DNA from: Planctomycetota bacterium
Lineage (GTDB): Bacteria; Planctomycetota; Phycisphaerae; Sedimentisphaerales; Anaerobacaceae
Direction of reading: 5' to 3'
Assembly: GCA_025459125.1 (NCBI GenBank)
Contig: JALORE010000017.1
Span: 1 to 41,071, forward strand
Length of the DNA: 41,071 nucleotides
Position 1 is the stretch's first letter. Every line of letters begins with the position of its first letter. A program made the position numbers and the translations under genes. The notes below the pieces were generated by a model. It saw only the letters and a program-made list of their open reading frames with translations, was not told the origin of the DNA and did not search any database. Below are positions 41,071-41,071 of the stretch, piece by piece.

Positions 41071-41071
41071 C

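Noticed and set aside
41056..41058. GTG at 41058 as the true start of the giant gene
   Set aside because: The codons before it (PGQIV) match the sequence that precedes the same point in later repeats, so the frame and the repeat continue beyond the window.
37985..41070. Regularly spaced ~600-nt repeats as a CRISPR-like or satellite array
   Set aside because: The units are translated without interruption, differ at many synonymous and conservative positions and encode a beta-helix, so they are protein repeats.
6523..41070. Several adjacent genes or a pseudogene instead of one giant gene
   Set aside because: I found no stop or frame change between modules. Domain boundaries join smoothly and codon use looks the same throughout.

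Overview
The window is GC-rich and holds only four protein-coding genes, two of them intact. One of them fills about 84% of it. I infer a Planctomycetota member, most likely an environmental or metagenomic genome. The grounds are a HzsA-related propeller/dihaem c protein, a DUF5107-TPR protein, and a giant secreted protein that combines internal dockerin, CARDB, cadherin/putative-Ig and RHS modules. All of these families are common in that phylum. No rRNA, tRNA, phage, insertion sequence or CRISPR array was seen.

Layout. Positions 1-96 (+) hold the last 31 codons of an upstream gene, probably an alpha/beta-hydrolase. Positions 197-2839 (+) encode an exported PD40-type propeller protein with two CxxCH haem c sites, of the HzsA-related family. 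Positions 2912-6391 (+) encode an exported DUF5107 protein with a long TPR array. These last two genes are 72 nt apart and are probably co-transcribed. A 131-nt convergent gap (6392-6522) holds a perfect 16-bp palindrome. From 41070 down to 6523 (-) runs a single uninterrupted reading frame of 11,515 visible codons. It is still open at the right edge, so the true N-terminus lies outside the window.

Giant protein, N to C (right to left on the map): five ~198-residue parallel beta-helix repeats in an alternating pattern; five SbsA-type Ig-like domains, each with an acidic D/N-rich loop; fourteen CARDB domains; a PPC-like domain, an IPT-like domain and an unassigned domain; a DUF7619-like and an FN3-like domain; an SMP-30/NHL-like propeller; nine putative-Ig/cadherin-like domains; an RHS-type entry module; an internal type I dockerin; Big_2-, ZU5- and IPT-like domains; a YVTN-type propeller; an RHS shell with about 70 YD motifs, closed by a canonical RHS core; a helical, partly hydrophobic segment; two zinc-metallopeptidase motifs; a jelly-roll-like domain; and a tail of Ig, PKD and cadherin-like domains.

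How the parts may work together (inference). The giant protein looks like a secreted or surface-displayed filament or adhesin that carries an RHS capsule and peptidase modules. The two small genes look like independent secreted or periplasmic proteins. The most unusual point is the non-standard RHS arrangement. The RHS entry module lies 4.7 kb away from its shell. The segment after the core is not a short C-terminal toxin but about 1,800 residues including a candidate gluzincin and a matrixin-like peptidase. No immunity gene follows.
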